DNA from: CAYGZA01 sp964354135
GTDB lineage: Bacteria; Planctomycetota; Planctomycetia; Pirellulales; Thermoguttaceae
Reading direction: 5' to 3'
Length of the DNA stretch: 13,723 nucleotides
Assembly (NCBI GenBank): GCA_964354135.1
Contig: CAYGZA010000180.1
Coordinates: forward strand, 1 to 13,723
Shown: positions 13,079 to 13,723 of the stretch, one piece after another
How positions within the stretch are numbered: position 1 is the first letter of the stretch
Layout: each line of letters begins with the position of its first letter
Translations under genes and position numbers: made by a program
The notes under the pieces: model-generated
What the model was told of the DNA's origin: nothing
The model's input: only the letters and a program-made list of their open reading frames with translations
Database searches by the model: none

Positions 13079-13723
13079 CTACGCCACGATCTCGCGCCGG
13101 CGGTTCAGGTAGTCCCAGACCACGTAGCGGTCCAGGTCCTTGCCGGCCGTGAAGAAGACCTTGCCGGCGGTCGATTCGGCCAGGCGGTAGGCAAACTGCA
13201 CGTCTTCGCGCGACTGCGACCAGGTGGGCAGGAGGAAGATGTTGATCACGATCCCTTCGCGGCGGCAGAGCCGGCCCTCGCGCATCGTGGCCTCTTCGGT
13301 CCGCTCGTGCGGCGGGTAGAGGAGGTAGAGGAGCTGCTCTTCGAAGTGGGCCGTGGGCAGGCCGTCGGTGATGAGGATGATCCGCCGGTTGGGCGTGTCC
13401 TGAGCGGCCAGGAGCTGCCGGCCCACCTGAAGCCCGTGCTGGATGTTGGTAAAGTGCGGGGGCACGTCCATTTCGCTGATCCGCTCGTCGCTCATGTCGA
13501 CGTAGAGCCGCACGACGGGGTCGGCGACCGTGACCGGCTTGGGCATCAGCCCGGCGACCTCGCCCACGTGCCGCGGCTTGGCAAACGTGGACATCTCGAC
13601 GAATTGCAGGTAGTCGCCGGGATACTCGCGGCGGATGAGGCCGTCCAGCGCCAGGCCCATCCGCTTCACGTCCACGTACAGCCCGTCGTAGCGCATCGAG
13701 CCGCTCATGTCCAGCAAGACGAC
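13079..13723 (-). CDS. von Willebrand factor A domain protein, 5' end beyond the window
   Basis: Only the C-terminal 214 residues are present; the frame stays open to the window edge. The visible part begins VVLLDMSGSM, the MIDAS motif DxSxS that binds a divalent metal. The MIDAS threonine is likely in HFTNIQHGL and the aspartate in ILITDG. The remainder follows the vWA fold to the end (VINIFLLPTWSQSREDVQFAYRLAES and GKVFFTAGKDLDRYVVWDYLNRRR). Such stand-alone vWA proteins often act as partners of MoxR-type AAA ATPases in protein assembly or cofactor insertion, but no such gene is visible here, and the missing N-terminus could hold another domain. It converges with the exporter operon and seems unrelated to it. 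Confidence 0.85.
   Translation of the reverse strand, partial: VVLLDMSGSMRYDGLYVDVKRMGLALDGLIRREYPGDYLQFVEMSTFAKPRHVGEVAGLMPKPVTVADPVVRLYVDMSDERISEMDVPPHFTNIQHGLQVGRQLLAAQDTPNRRIILITDGLPTAHFEEQLLYLLYPPHERTEEATMREGRLCRREGIVINIFLLPTWSQSREDVQFAYRLAESTAGKVFFTAGKDLDRYVVWDYLNRRREIVA

Overview
The window looks like a chromosomal piece of a high-GC bacterium, most likely a planctomycete. This is inferred from gene style and not from any marker gene. The pointers are a secreted GH127-type glycosidase, a PilZ-like orphan, a TetR/HlyD/ABC exporter operon with FtsX/MacB-type permeases, several kinds of 7-nt-phased intergenic repeat, and an antisense tRNA fragment running into a recombinase-like tail. High GC produces many long antisense open frames, which I treat as shadows.

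Layout. Positions 1-641 hold no convincing intact gene. They contain the 3' part of a CAT-anticodon tRNA (310-356, + strand), flanked by two short minus-strand frames that meet inside its anticodon loop. This resembles the scar or attachment site of an integrative element. Next come trpA (642-1442, -) and trpB (1808-3010, -), the two subunits of tryptophan synthase. They are transcribed trpB then trpA from a good promoter at 3112-3140. The genes are separated by 365 bp filled with a 7-nt-phased repeat block (1451-1583) and a 205-bp foldback element with concentric inverted repeats (1583-1787).

A small PilZ-like gene (3255-3725, +) converges on a large secreted GH127/DUF1680 glycosidase (3754-6234, -), which has the complete Glu/Cys zinc site and a C-terminal discoidin-like domain. 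Upstream on the same strand is uppP (6323-7150, -), an undecaprenyl-diphosphatase.

Divergent from uppP is a five-gene plus-strand operon (7382-13003): a CecR-type TetR regulator, an HlyD-type membrane fusion protein, a LolD/MacB-type ATPase and two FtsX/MacB-type permeases. Its promoter (TTGACA, 18 bp, TACAAT) is followed at once by two tandem 12-bp near-identical palindromes, so the regulator probably represses its own operon. The genes together should form an efflux or export machine spanning the inner membrane and periplasm. The outer-membrane partner is not in the window. The last feature is the 3' part of a von Willebrand factor A protein (13079-13723, -), which runs off the right edge.

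No CRISPR array, complete tRNA, rRNA or intact insertion sequence was seen. The least explained items are the foldback element that splits trpBA, the heptamer-phased repeats in two unrelated sequence flavours, and the tRNA-fragment junction.
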